The notes beneath the pieces are model-generated. The model had not been told where the DNA came from, searched no databases, and saw only the letters and a program-made list of their open reading frames with translations. From contig JAFGSW010000064.1 of assembly GCA_016934415.1 (NCBI GenBank), forward strand, positions 1 to 48,440: 48,440 nucleotides of DNA, written 5' to 3'. The first letter of the stretch is position 1. Each line of letters starts with the position of its first letter. Shown piece after piece: positions 16,846-26,330 of this stretch. The stretch comes from Spirochaetales bacterium. GTDB lineage: Bacteria > Spirochaetota > Spirochaetia > SZUA-6 > RPPD01. The position numbers were made by a program, and so were the translations under genes.

Positions 16846-17364
16846 GTTCTTGCTCCTTGTGCACGCAAGCGGTGAGGAGAACATCAAGACGCGATTCCCC
16901 TCCCGGCTTACTTTTTTCGCGAACTCGACCGCCGATCAATCGAAAATATTTCGGCCGAGACGGCGAGTTTCCGCCGCCAGGCAACGCCGGCGTCAACTGT
17001 GGACGGATGAATACTCTGCACGAATGAACTTTTCACCCGACAATTGATTTATAATAAATTGTAATTTATGAAGGCGCCCCGTGCAAATAAATTCACGTCC
17101 CGTCATTAATCGATATCATGGAGGGGACTCCCATCACCCCGACGCGTAAAGCGGAAAAACTTTCTCGCATTTTGTTCTTTCATTTCAATCGAAAATAAAC
17201 ATAATTTATGGCATAAAGAAACCGGCGACTCTCCGGGGACAAGCTAGGGCCGGGTATTTGTGTACGTCTACTCAACAGGCGGGGAATCGTGAAGCGGAAA
17301 ATACGCCCCGAGACGGGCGTTTCACTTCTTCACGATAGCCTGATTGAAAAAAAGGGGGCTTCAC
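16846..17364. other. Divergent intergenic region between two MCP/binding-protein units
   Basis: The 519 bases between the minus-strand binding-protein gene and the plus-strand MCP must hold promoters for both. AT-rich segments at about 17035-17070 and 17160-17220 are the likely places. I found no box pair good enough to call and no clear sigma28 motif. A GC-rich segment at 17220-17260 can fold, but it does not match a riboswitch class I know. Confidence 0.4.
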
Positions 17365-19368
17365 ATGGCAGCCGAGCTGACAAGAAAAAGAAAATCTCGA
17401 AGCTTGACCACCATTCTGGCGACGGCCTTCATCCTTCTCTCCGTCGTCACCTTGTGCATCTCAAGCATCATACAAATCGGATCCTATCTGGGTACTCAGC
17501 AGGAAGCCATCAAGGGGCAACAGGGATTGATCGCCAAGGACGCGATGAACAAAGTGAGCGATTTCATAGCCGCGAAACAGCGCCTGCTGGTGACGGCGAC
17601 GTGGCTGGGCGACATTGGAAGCGGCGACCGCGCGCGTCGAGAGCAACTCCTTTCGGGTTTGTTGGCGGCTGAACCCTATTTCCGCAACATGGTCTACCAA
17701 AACGCCGCTGGGCGGATAGTCGTCAGCGTCTCCCGCATTTCGCGGTCAGACACGCAACGCTTCATAGGCGCACTGACGAGCGACATCGCCGCGGGGATGA
17801 GGCAGACGGACGTATATATAAGCGACGTGTATATAGAAAACCTGACGGGGGAACCGATGGCCGTCATCTCAATCCTCGACAAGAATGTCTTCAAGGAAGT
17901 ACAGGGCATTTTAATCGTTGAGTTGAACCTGAAATTCATGTGGGATCTGATCGATACCATTAAAGTGGGCGATACGGGCAAGGGAAGCGTCTACGTCGTG
18001 GATCGACAAGGACGCCTTATCGCGTTCAGGGACACGACACGCGTCCTCAAAGGGGAATACGTGACGCACCTGGCGGCGGTCGCCGAATTCATCCGCAGCC
18101 GGGACGTGACGGGCGAACTGAGTATTTGGAACTATCGCGGGATCACCGGAGAAGACGTCGTCGGCACCTATATGCCGCTCGGATCTCCCGATTGGGCCGT
18201 TGTTACCGAATTGCCGGTCGGGGACGCCTATCGCGCGGTCATTCACAGCACGTTCATTTCCGTCGGCACCACACTGGCTATGGCGATCATCGCGGGCATC
18301 ATCGGCATTATCCTGGCTCGGCGGTTGTCCGTTCCGCTCGTCAAGCTCACCGCCACCGCCGCGGCCATCGCTTCCGGCGACAACGCGCTGGAGGCGCGGG
18401 TTGCGGGGTCGCGGGAGGTCAACGCCCTGGGCGAGGCCTTCAACAGCATGACGACCCAGCTCCGCAGCAAGGCCGAAAGCTTCCGCGCGGCCAACCAGGG
18501 CCTCACCGAGATCATCGGAACCTCCCGGGACATCGTCTCGGGGCTCAATACGACGGCCAAGGAAATCGAAGCCGCGGCCCAGGAGCAGACGACGGCCTCG
18601 AACGAGCACGCCTCCGGCATCACCGAGGTGAGCGCCACCCTGCAGGAGCTCACCATCACCGCCCGCCAGATCACGAACAACGTGGGCGAGCTCGTGCTTT
18701 CAAGCGAGGAGGCGATGCGGACCCTGAAGGCGGGCATGCAAAAACTCATCGCCGCCGGGACCCTGCTCGAGGACGCCGGCGTCATCAGCCGCGCCAACTC
18801 GGCGCAGATCGGCGAACTCGGCAAACGCTCGATGCTCATCAATGAAATGGTCGAGCTCATCCGGGAAGTGGCCAACAAGACCAACATCCTCTCGATCAAC
18901 GCCTCGATCGAGGCCTCCCGGTCGGGGGAAGCCGGATCGGGATTCTCGGTGGTGGCCGCTGAAATCCGCGAGCTTTCCAAGGAGACGATCGAATCCGCCA
19001 AGAAGGCGGACAAGGCGGCCAAGGATATCCAGGACTTCCTCAATTCGATCATCGTCTCGTCCGGCAATGAGTCGGCCAAGGTCCAGGAGAGCGGCTCCAC
19101 GGTGAGGGAGATTTCGACGGCCATGGGCGAGGTAGTCTCCAAGATCAACAGCAATTACTCCTTTACGCAGAAAATCGACGTCTCCATCAAGCAACAGGAG
19201 ACGGGGTCCGTGCAGGCGGCGGAAACCATGCGCCAGATGGCGGAGATTTCCCGGCAATCGGCCGAGAACGCCCGGCAGACGTTGGCTGCAGTGAAGGACA
19301 TCGTCAGGCAGGCGGCCGGCCTGGAAAACGCGATAGGAAAATTCCGCCCGGAGGTCTCGAACGCGTGA
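17365..19368 (+). CDS. Methyl-accepting chemotaxis protein with dCache-like sensor
   Basis: 667 residues from the ATG at 17365, 12 bases after an AAAGGGGG run; an in-frame TTG at 17344 is less likely. Helix 1 is about 14-38. A long extracytoplasmic domain (39-295) of dCache type follows (YFRNMVYQNAAGRIVVSVSR, GKGSVYVVDRQGRLIAF), then helix 2 (about 296-318), HAMP, and a signalling domain with the tip EVANKTNILSINASIEASRS. It heads the plus-strand run with a binding-protein gene and cheBRW-cheA-cheY, so it is probably the main receptor of this system. A small hairpin region separates it from the next gene. Confidence 0.96.
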   Translation: MAAELTRKRKSRSLTTILATAFILLSVVTLCISSIIQIGSYLGTQQEAIKGQQGLIAKDAMNKVSDFIAAKQRLLVTATWLGDIGSGDRARREQLLSGLLAAEPYFRNMVYQNAAGRIVVSVSRISRSDTQRFIGALTSDIAAGMRQTDVYISDVYIENLTGEPMAVISILDKNVFKEVQGILIVELNLKFMWDLIDTIKVGDTGKGSVYVVDRQGRLIAFRDTTRVLKGEYVTHLAAVAEFIRSRDVTGELSIWNYRGITGEDVVGTYMPLGSPDWAVVTELPVGDAYRAVIHSTFISVGTTLAMAIIAGIIGIILARRLSVPLVKLTATAAAIASGDNALEARVAGSREVNALGEAFNSMTTQLRSKAESFRAANQGLTEIIGTSRDIVSGLNTTAKEIEAAAQEQTTASNEHASGITEVSATLQELTITARQITNNVGELVLSSEEAMRTLKAGMQKLIAAGTLLEDAGVISRANSAQIGELGKRSMLINEMVELIREVANKTNILSINASIEASRSGEAGSGFSVVAAEIRELSKETIESAKKADKAAKDIQDFLNSIIVSSGNESAKVQESGSTVREISTAMGEVVSKINSNYSFTQKIDVSIKQQETGSVQAAETMRQMAEISRQSAENARQTLAAVKDIVRQAAGLENAIGKFRPEVSNA

Positions 19369-19397
19369 AGGGACCCGTCGGAGGGGGAAGCAGCAAC

Positions 19398-19455
19398 GGG
19401 CCGAACGGCCCTTTGAAAAAACGATCGTGTCCCGATCCTTCAGACCGGGACACGA
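19398..19455 (+). promoter_or_regulatory. Two hairpins between MCP and binding-protein gene
   Basis: GGGCC-GAAC-GGCCC then TTT (19398-19413), and TCGTGTCCCG / CGGGACACGA (19425-19434, 19446-19455), lie in the 114-base gap. Neither has a long T run. They could tune or protect the downstream message, which encodes the abundant binding protein. Confidence 0.45.
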
Positions 19456-19482
19456 CACATATTCCATGAAGGAGGAAGGTGT

Positions 19483-20484
19483 ATGATCATAAAAAATAAA
19501 ATGACGATTGCCCGCCGGGCGGGCGCGATTCTCTTCGCCGCGATCCTCATGCTGGCGTTCGGCTGCGGCGGCCAGGCCAGGGTATTCAAGGTGGGCATCC
19601 TCAACGGGCACGACGTCCTGAAGCCCATCGGAGACGGATTCAAGGCGAAAATGACCGAGCTCGGCTACGTCGAAGGCACCAACATCGTGTACGACTACCA
19701 GACGTCGGGTTTCGCCGTGGACATGGATCTCTACCGGAAGCTCAGCCAGCAGTTTGCGGACGACAAGGTGGACGTGGTCGTGTCATACCCCACCGAGGCG
19801 TCCCTGGTCGCCAAGGAGGTGCTGGCCGGCGCGATCCCGCTCGTATTCTGCAACGCGAGCACCGAGGACACCGGACTGATCAACAGCATCCAGAACCCCG
19901 GGACCAACATCACCGGCGCCCGCTATCCCACGCCGGAAATCGCCTTGCGGCGGCTGGAAGTGCTGCAGCAGATAAAGCCTTCCATGAAAAAGGTTCTGGC
20001 GCCGTATCTGAAGGGATACCCCACCATTCCCAGCCAGATAAAGGCGCTGGACGCCGCCCTCAAGAATACCGGCCTGCAGCTGGTGGAGATGCCCGTGTCC
20101 TCGCCTCCCGAAATGGCGGCTGGCCTGGAAAAGATGAAAGGCCGCGGCATCGACGGCGTGCTTTTCTTTTCGGAACCGGCGAGCATCACGCCCGACTTCG
20201 CCGCGCCGGTGTTCGCCTTCGCCGGCCGGAACAAGATTCCCATTTCCGTGGTCGAATCGGCGTACGACGGCGTGGAATTCACCGTCGGCGTCATGGTGGA
20301 CTTCAACGAACTCGGGAAAGAGGTCGCCGTCATTACCGATAAGATTTTGAAGGGCGCGCCGGCGGGCGATATTCCCGTGGCGACGTCCAACAATTACCTG
20401 ACGGTCAATTACAAGGAGGCCCAACGGCTCGGTTTGACCGTTCCGGAAGGGGTGCTCAAGCAGGCGGTCAAGGTCGTCCGGTGA
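19483..20484 (+). CDS. Substrate-binding lipoprotein, ABC_sub_bind (TrpX-like) family
   Basis: 333 residues with GGAGGAAG before the ATG at 19483. The signal peptide ends in the lipobox MLAFGC. Family landmarks: VFKVGILNGHD, MTELGYVEGTNIVYDYQ, DDKVDVVVSYPTEASLVAKE, IPLVFCNASTEDTGLINS, and a C-terminal AQRLGLTVPEGVLKQAVKV. It is a paralogue of the protein at 15844 (shared LGYVEG-NIVYD). It lies between an MCP and cheB with no transporter genes, so it probably delivers ligand to the dCache MCP rather than to a permease. That link is inferred from gene order only. Confidence 0.93.
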   Translation: MIIKNKMTIARRAGAILFAAILMLAFGCGGQARVFKVGILNGHDVLKPIGDGFKAKMTELGYVEGTNIVYDYQTSGFAVDMDLYRKLSQQFADDKVDVVVSYPTEASLVAKEVLAGAIPLVFCNASTEDTGLINSIQNPGTNITGARYPTPEIALRRLEVLQQIKPSMKKVLAPYLKGYPTIPSQIKALDAALKNTGLQLVEMPVSSPPEMAAGLEKMKGRGIDGVLFFSEPASITPDFAAPVFAFAGRNKIPISVVESAYDGVEFTVGVMVDFNELGKEVAVITDKILKGAPAGDIPVATSNNYLTVNYKEAQRLGLTVPEGVLKQAVKVVR

Positions 20485-20566
20485 CATTGCCGGGAAGGAT
20501 ATCCGGAAGGAGCCGCGCGGGATCGATCCCGCCGCGGCTTTTCCCGGACGAAAACGGAGCGCGGCC

Positions 20567-21733
20567 ATGAAGCGCGGCGTGATACGGGTGCTCATCATCG
20601 ACGACTCGCAGATCGTGCATACGGTGCTCGCCAGGGCGTTCGCGGAACAGCCGGACATCGAGATCGCCGGCGACGCTTTCGAGGGGCGGGGGGGCGTGGG
20701 ACTCGCTCTCGAGCTCGCGCCGGACGTCATCATCATGGACATCAACATGCCCGGCATGAGCGGGCTCGAGGCGATCGAGGAGATCCTGGCGGAAAAACCG
20801 GCGCCCATCATCGTCTTTTCCGCGGCTTCGAAGAGCATCGCCGATCTCGGCTTCAGGGCGATCGAGCTCGGCGCCGTCGACCTCGTCGAAAAGCCGGCCG
20901 CCAGTGATCTGACGGAGCTGAAGGACGTCATCGAGGAAAAACTCGTCCGCACGATCCGCACCTTCGCCGATTTCAAGGTGATGCACAGGTTCAGGCGGCG
21001 CCGTCCGGCGCACTCCCCCCCGACCGCCCCGGGCAGGCTCGATGATGAAACGGGGAGAAGCGAACCGCCGGGCGCCGCGCCGTTTCACGGCGGTGAACGA
21101 ATCTCCGCCGCGGCGCTTGAACACACCCATCCCCCCCGATTCGGCGCGTTTCACGTGATCGCCGTCGCCTCGAGCACGGGGGGGCCGCAGATGCTGACCC
21201 GCTTCCTCGGGCGCGAAGAGGTGGGCGCGCTCAATGCCGGCATCATCGTCCTGCAGCACATGGCGGACGGTTTCATGGCGAGTTTCATCGACTGGCTCAA
21301 GCTTTTCTCCGCCCTCCCCGTCACCACCGCCCGGCCGGGCGACTTCGTGTCGCCGGGCGTCGTCCAGGTCGCGCCGGGGGGGTCCCATCTGGGCGTCGAC
21401 GGACGGGGGCGATTCAAGAGCGTGGACGCGCCTCCCCAATTCGGCATTCGGCCTTCCGCCGACGTCCTCTTCGAATCCCTCGCCGAAGCGTTCGGGAAGG
21501 GCCTGGTCGCGGTCGTATTGTCCGGGATGGGAAGCGACGGCGCGAAAGCGCTCCCGGCGGTCAAGCGAAACGGGGGATACGTCGTCGCCCAGGACGAGGA
21601 ATCGAGCCTGATCTTCGGCATGCCCAAGGCGGCGATCGCGACCGGCTGCGTCGACCGGGTGCTCAATATCGCCGCGATGCCGGAATTTCTCGCGGCCTAC
21701 TGCGGACAGGTGCGGGAAAAAAATGCGCGCTGA
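20567..21733 (+). CDS. cheB: CheB, receptor methylesterase/glutamine deamidase
   Basis: 388 residues. The N-terminal receiver has the phosphoacceptor Asp58 in VIIMDINMPGMSG. A linker rich in Arg/Pro (about 140-190) leads to the methylesterase domain with the catalytic triad Ser203 (ASSTGG), His231 (LQHMADG) and Asp324 (SGMGSDG). It removes methyl groups from MCP glutamates when phosphorylated by CheA, giving adaptation. Its end overlaps the start of cheR by 11 bases. There is no promoter in the short gap after the binding-protein gene, so it belongs to that transcript. Confidence 0.97.
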   Translation: MKRGVIRVLIIDDSQIVHTVLARAFAEQPDIEIAGDAFEGRGGVGLALELAPDVIIMDINMPGMSGLEAIEEILAEKPAPIIVFSAASKSIADLGFRAIELGAVDLVEKPAASDLTELKDVIEEKLVRTIRTFADFKVMHRFRRRRPAHSPPTAPGRLDDETGRSEPPGAAPFHGGERISAAALEHTHPPRFGAFHVIAVASSTGGPQMLTRFLGREEVGALNAGIIVLQHMADGFMASFIDWLKLFSALPVTTARPGDFVSPGVVQVAPGGSHLGVDGRGRFKSVDAPPQFGIRPSADVLFESLAEAFGKGLVAVVLSGMGSDGAKALPAVKRNGGYVVAQDEESSLIFGMPKAAIATGCVDRVLNIAAMPEFLAAYCGQVREKNAR

Positions 21734-23159
21734 GACGCTCGCGAAAGTCAGGGAGGTGATCCGGAAAACGACGGGGATCATCATCCAGGAAGAGAACAGC
21801 ATGGATCTGTCGATCGTGATCCAAAACCGATTGAACTCCCTCAAGCTCGCCGAAGACGATTATCCCGGATACGCGGAGGCGAACCATGACGAGATCGTCC
21901 TCGTCGCCTCCAATTTCACGATCCAGGAAACGAGCTTTTATCGCTATCGGGAACATTACGACCGCCTCAAGCTCCAGATTCTCCCCGAGTTGCTCGCACG
22001 AAAGGAGGGGGCGGGAGAGCGGCGTATTTTTATCCTGTCGGCCGGCTGCGCCACGGGCGAGGAGCCGTACACCATCGCCATGCTCGTGCATGATTTCCTC
22101 AAGGACCGCGCCGGATGGGACATACGCATCGTGGGAACCGATATCAATGCCGAGGCCCTGCGCCTGGCGCGGGAGGGCGTTTATTCCGCCTACCGGCTCA
22201 GGAACATCGACGAATGGTACGTGTACCGTTATTTCGAGGCGGCGTCCGCGGTGGAACGCGCGGAGCGATATCGGCTGAAGGGTTTCATCAAGAGCATGGT
22301 CGAATTCCGCCAGACCAACCTCATTCGCGAGCCGTTCGAGCTCGCCGATCTGGCCGGCGCGGACATCATCTTCTGCGAAAACGTCATCATCTATTTCTGC
22401 CTCGAATCGATCCAGCGACTCATCGACAATTTCCATACACTTCTCGCGGAAGAAGGCTTTCTCTTCCTCGGCCATTCGGAGACGCTCAACATCGTCAGGC
22501 ACGACTTCCACCTATCCTGGTGGAACGATTCCTTCGCCTACCAGAAAATCAGCCTGCCGCCGCGCACCGACGACATTGCGAGGCGCAACCCGGTCGCGGC
22601 CGCCGCCAGGACGCCGCAGACCGCGGCGGGAAACGGCCGGACGGTCTCCCCTGATCTCAAGTACCTCATCCTCAGGCAGTTCGAATCCGGCGCGTATGAA
22701 CAGGCGGGGGAGGTGCTGCGGGAGCTGGAGACGTCGGGGATCAGGCTCGACGACGGCTTCCACCTCATCAAGGCGGAATACCTTTACGAGAACGGGCAGT
22801 ACATGGGGGCCGCGGACGCGTGCCGGCGGGCGGCGGGAATCGACCCGCAGTCGGCGGAGGCGCACGTGCTCCTCGGAGCGATCTACCTCGATCTCGACAT
22901 GCTCGACAATGCCCACTTCGAAATCAAGACCGCGATCTACCTCGAACCGGCTTCGATCCTCGGGTATTACTATCTTGGACAATATCACGCCCGCCGCGGC
23001 GACGAAACCGAGCGGGAATACTGCCTCACGTACGCCCGGCGCCTCCTTGAAGAGCAGGGGAACGTGCTGGCGGGCCAGACGTTTCCCCATTACCAGGCGA
23101 GGCGGAGCGCGATCTATAATGAAATCAGGCGGGCCGGACGGCCGCGCGGAAAGGAGTAA
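21723..23159 (+). CDS. cheR: CheR methyltransferase with C-terminal TPR domain
   Basis: 478 residues. The N-terminal CheR all-alpha part is followed by the SAM-binding fold (SAGCATGEEPYTIAM, IVGTDINAEALRLAREGVY) and the ENVIIYFCLESIQRLI motif. Beyond residue about 310, TPR-like helices (YEQAGEVLRELE, PQSAEAHVLLGAIYLDLDML, GYYYLGQYHARRGD) extend it. CheR-TPR fusions are known in other bacteria, where the TPR part is thought to bind partners. It methylates MCP glutamates, opposing CheB. Its start lies inside the end of cheB. Confidence 0.97.
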   Translation: MRAETLAKVREVIRKTTGIIIQEENSMDLSIVIQNRLNSLKLAEDDYPGYAEANHDEIVLVASNFTIQETSFYRYREHYDRLKLQILPELLARKEGAGERRIFILSAGCATGEEPYTIAMLVHDFLKDRAGWDIRIVGTDINAEALRLAREGVYSAYRLRNIDEWYVYRYFEAASAVERAERYRLKGFIKSMVEFRQTNLIREPFELADLAGADIIFCENVIIYFCLESIQRLIDNFHTLLAEEGFLFLGHSETLNIVRHDFHLSWWNDSFAYQKISLPPRTDDIARRNPVAAAARTPQTAAGNGRTVSPDLKYLILRQFESGAYEQAGEVLRELETSGIRLDDGFHLIKAEYLYENGQYMGAADACRRAAGIDPQSAEAHVLLGAIYLDLDMLDNAHFEIKTAIYLEPASILGYYYLGQYHARRGDETEREYCLTYARRLLEEQGNVLAGQTFPHYQARRSAIYNEIRRAGRPRGKE

Positions 23160-23163
23160 GGAT

Positions 23164-23676
23164 ATGGGAGGGAAGGAAAGGATCGAAGAGCTCCTGAAGA
23201 GCGCGGGGCGGAACAAGGGGGCGAAATCCGCGGCCACGGGCATCACCAAGGAGTTTCTCATCGTAGGCGTCGGCGGCGCGCTCCTCGGGCTCCACATCGA
23301 ATACCTGCGGGAAGTGTTCGACCTGCCGGACCGGGGCGACGTCATCCCGCTGCCGTTCGTCCCCGCCCATCTCCTCGGCGTCATCAATGTGCGCGGGGAA
23401 ATCGTTCCCGTGCTCGCCCTTTCCGATATCCTCGGCCTCGGCGAAACCCCCGAGGGCTCCTTAAAAATGGTCGTCATCGACGAAAAATTCAAAGCGGCCT
23501 TTCCGGTCCGGGAGATCATCGACCTGAAGGCGATCGACGTCAAAGAGCTGCGCTCGGTCAAGGATCCCACGAGGAAGAGCGAGGATCATATGCTGACGCA
23601 GGAATTTTCATACGAAGGGAAAACGGTGGGAGTGATCGACGTGCTCAAACTTTACTCCTCACGGTTTCTCGCCTGA
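23164..23676 (+). CDS. cheW: CheW coupling protein
   Basis: 170 residues, start ATG 23164 after AAGGAG, four bases beyond the cheR stop. An N-terminal lead of about 30 charged residues precedes a full CheW domain (FLIVGVGGALLGLHIEYLREV, LLGVINVRGEIVPVLALSDIL, VIDEKFKAAFPVREIIDL). It couples MCP tips to CheA. It is one of three CheW-type genes in the window: this one, the divergent one that follows, and the one at 46631. Confidence 0.95.
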   Translation: MGGKERIEELLKSAGRNKGAKSAATGITKEFLIVGVGGALLGLHIEYLREVFDLPDRGDVIPLPFVPAHLLGVINVRGEIVPVLALSDILGLGETPEGSLKMVVIDEKFKAAFPVREIIDLKAIDVKELRSVKDPTRKSEDHMLTQEFSYEGKTVGVIDVLKLYSSRFLA

Positions 23677-23687
23677 CGGGGAAGCGC

Positions 23688-24116
23688 ATGGACGAACGGG
23701 GCGCACTGCTGAGTATTTTCACCATCACCGCGGGATGCCATACGGTCGGCGTCGACAGCGAGGAGATCGAGCGGGTGGCAAGCGACGCCGGGGCCCTCAG
23801 CGCCGGGCGGACGCCGGGCCGGTCGTACCGATTGGAGGAACTCCTTTCCGGACGTTCGCCGAAGCGCGCCGGCGGCACGCCGGAGAATGCGCACCTCTCC
23901 GCCCTCGTGTTGAAATCGGACGGCGGCCGCGGCGGCCTGGTGACGTTCGACGGCGTCATGGACGTGATGAAAATCCCGATGTCGTTCATCATGCCCGTCC
24001 CCGATTTCGTCCGCCGCGTTCAAAAACCGCTTTTCGTATGGGGATTCCACGCCTCGGCCGAGGGCTTGATCACACTCGTCACGTTTCACTACCTGGCACA
24101 GGAGGGCGCGGTATGA
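23688..24116 (+). CDS. Divergent CheW-like protein
   Basis: 142 residues, starting 11 bases after cheW and overlapping cheA by four bases (ATGA). It reads like a weak CheW domain: FTITAGCHTVGVDSEEIERVA fits the first strands, LEELLSG the helix, LVTFDGVMDVMKIP a later strand and FVWGFHASAEGLITLVTF the end. The VRG-type loop is missing and the middle is short. Its tight place between cheW and cheA suggests a structural or specificity part of the same array. I cannot say whether it still binds CheA or MCPs. Confidence 0.8.
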   Translation: MDERGALLSIFTITAGCHTVGVDSEEIERVASDAGALSAGRTPGRSYRLEELLSGRSPKRAGGTPENAHLSALVLKSDGGRGGLVTFDGVMDVMKIPMSFIMPVPDFVRRVQKPLFVWGFHASAEGLITLVTFHYLAQEGAV

Positions 24117-26275
24117 AAAAATTCGAAGGCGATCCGGACATCCTCGCCCTCTTCACCAATACGGCCCGGGCTCAGCTTACCAAAGTCAATAACGCGCTTC
24201 TCGCCGTCGAGAAAAAGGGGGTCAAGGCCGAATCGCTCAAGCTTATCCGCGGGGAAATCCACACGCTCAAGGGCGACTCGCGCATGATCGGCCTCGAGTC
24301 TGTAAGCGGCGCGGCTCACGCCGTCGAAGACCTGATCACCGAGCTCGAAAAAGCGGCCAAGGGCGAGCGGGGGAAGCTCGTCAGACGAATCTTCTCCCTT
24401 CTCGACGCCATCGGCGCGGCGATCGAGCGTCTTCCCGAGGAGGTAGTGGAGATCGACCCGGCCGAAATCACAGCGGGTAACGCCGGAAAAGCGGAAATCG
24501 ACTCGACCGCAGCCGGCGCCTCCGCCGGAAGCGGCTCCTCCGCGCACATCGGCTCTTCCGCCGAAACGGAGCCTCCACCGTCCCCGACGCAGGGACGGAG
24601 GGAGGATAAAACCGAGATCATCACCCTCAACGTGAAGCGGATCGAGGACCTGATACAGAAGAGCTCCGCCTTCCCGCAGTATTTCAATAAATTCAATTAC
24701 ATTTTCGGCCAACTCGAAAACCTCCGGAACGAGATGGAGGCCGATCCCCGTCCCGCCGAGAACGCCAAACAACTGGCGTCCATCGTCAGCCAATTCTCCC
24801 ACGAGCTCTCATTCTACGATCTCGGTTCGCGCCAGTTCCAGAGCGAGATCACGAAGCTGAAGCTCGTGCCCCTGGCGACCGTCTTCGACCAGTTTCCCCG
24901 CCTCGTCCGCGACATCGCCGAGCACACCGGCAAGGCCGTCGCCTTCACCGTCAAGGGGAAAGACTCGGAGCTCGACAAGACGATCGTCGAGCGGCTGAAA
25001 ACGGTGCTCATCCACCTTCTCCGCAACGCCGTCGACCACGGCATCGAGTCCCCGGCCGCCCGGGAAAAAGCGGGCAAGCCGAAAGAGGGCCGGATCGTTC
25101 TCCATGCCTCCAACCGAGGGGACATGGTGGAGGTGGAGATCGGGGACGACGGCGCCGGGCTCGACCTCGACCGCATCAGGGAAACGGCGATCGAGCGGGG
25201 GATCCTGGCCCGGGAGGACGCGGGCGCCCTCGGCGCGGACGACACCATGGCGCTGATCTTCGCGCCCGGATTTTCCACCAAGGAGGTCGGGAGCTTCTCC
25301 GGCCGCGGCGTGGGTCTCGACGTGGTGGCCCGGACCGTCAAGGAAATGAACGGCCAGGTTTCCGTCAAATCGACGCGGGGCCGGGGCACCACCTTCACCG
25401 TTTCCTTCCCCCTCATCAGCTCGTTCATCCCCATCACGGTCTTCCTGCTCGGGGAGAGGCTCTTCGGCATACCCTCCGCCTATATCAAATCGGTCCTCCG
25501 CGTCCGGGAGAGCGACCGGCGGGACGTCGCCGACCGCCCCGTGATCACCGTCGAGGGCGAGGACATCGCCCTCATCGACCTCAACTCGTGGCTCGGATTC
25601 GGCGAAGAACCGGCCGACGCCAACAAGAACGTCATCATCGTCTCCAGCCGGGACGAAATCTCGGCCTGCGTCGTCCGGGATATCATCTATGAAAAGAAAA
25701 TGATCATTCGCAAAACCGACTGGCTCGTCCGTGCCTGTCCCGTGGTGATGGGAGCGGTGCTCTCGGGACGGGAACGGGCCATCCCCATTCTCAACGTTCC
25801 CGAGATTTTCAACAAGCTCAAGGAGACGATGCGGGGCGTTGTCCGGAAAAAAGCGCGGGCGCCCGGCGTCAGGGATTTCCGCCAGAAAAACATCCTGCTC
25901 GTGGAGGATTCGGCCGTGTCGCGGACGCGCCAGCGGGACATCCTGGAAGGGCAAAGCTTCAACGTCTTCGAGGCGGCCCACGGGAAAGACGCCCTCGCCC
26001 TGCTCGAAAAACAGAGTTTCGACGTCGTCATCACAGACATCGAGATGCCGGTCATGAACGGGCCGGAACTTATCCGCCGCATCAGGGCGACGGAGGGGCT
26101 CGAACGGCTCCCGGTCATCGTCATGTCCAGCTATAACGACAATCTTGCAAGTCTCAAGGATTTGGGCATTAATACGTTCGTGGACAAGACCAAATTCAGC
26201 GTCAAACGCCTGATCGAGGCCCTGGCGGGCGAGGGCATCATTAAGTCCGGATCCGGTTCAGGCGGCCGGTGGTGA
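24113..26275 (+). CDS. cheA: CheA histidine kinase with C-terminal receiver (hybrid)
   Basis: 720 residues from the ATG at 24113. Domain order: HPt with the phosphorylated His50 (EIHTLKGDSRMIG); a Ser/Ala/Glu-rich linker (about 125-165) with no recognisable P2; dimerisation helices; the ATPase with N box HLLRNAVDHGIES, G1 DDGAGLDLDRI and G2 GRGVGLDVV; a CheW-like P5 (ITVFLLGERLFGIPSAYIKSV); and a receiver near 600-710 with Asp in VVITDIEMPVMNG. The fused receiver resembles CheA-REC kinases of CheA/CheY systems with phosphate sinks. Phosphate would go to CheB, CheY, its own receiver and perhaps the PP2C regulator at 12252. Confidence 0.97.
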   Translation: MKKFEGDPDILALFTNTARAQLTKVNNALLAVEKKGVKAESLKLIRGEIHTLKGDSRMIGLESVSGAAHAVEDLITELEKAAKGERGKLVRRIFSLLDAIGAAIERLPEEVVEIDPAEITAGNAGKAEIDSTAAGASAGSGSSAHIGSSAETEPPPSPTQGRREDKTEIITLNVKRIEDLIQKSSAFPQYFNKFNYIFGQLENLRNEMEADPRPAENAKQLASIVSQFSHELSFYDLGSRQFQSEITKLKLVPLATVFDQFPRLVRDIAEHTGKAVAFTVKGKDSELDKTIVERLKTVLIHLLRNAVDHGIESPAAREKAGKPKEGRIVLHASNRGDMVEVEIGDDGAGLDLDRIRETAIERGILAREDAGALGADDTMALIFAPGFSTKEVGSFSGRGVGLDVVARTVKEMNGQVSVKSTRGRGTTFTVSFPLISSFIPITVFLLGERLFGIPSAYIKSVLRVRESDRRDVADRPVITVEGEDIALIDLNSWLGFGEEPADANKNVIIVSSRDEISACVVRDIIYEKKMIIRKTDWLVRACPVVMGAVLSGRERAIPILNVPEIFNKLKETMRGVVRKKARAPGVRDFRQKNILLVEDSAVSRTRQRDILEGQSFNVFEAAHGKDALALLEKQSFDVVITDIEMPVMNGPELIRRIRATEGLERLPVIVMSSYNDNLASLKDLGINTFVDKTKFSVKRLIEALAGEGIIKSGSGSGGRW

Positions 26276-26330
26276 TGTACGGCGCGGGGGAAAACGGCGC
26301 GCCTTCACCTGGAGAACGGGAGGATAGAGC

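Noticed and set aside
17215..17300. GC-rich fold upstream of the plus-strand MCP, looked at as a possible c-di-GMP riboswitch
   Set aside because: The conserved GEMM core and receptor motifs are not present in the right order.
13952..19368. Sigma28-type promoters for the chemotaxis genes
   Set aside because: No TAAA...GCCGATAA-like pair was found upstream of either MCP.
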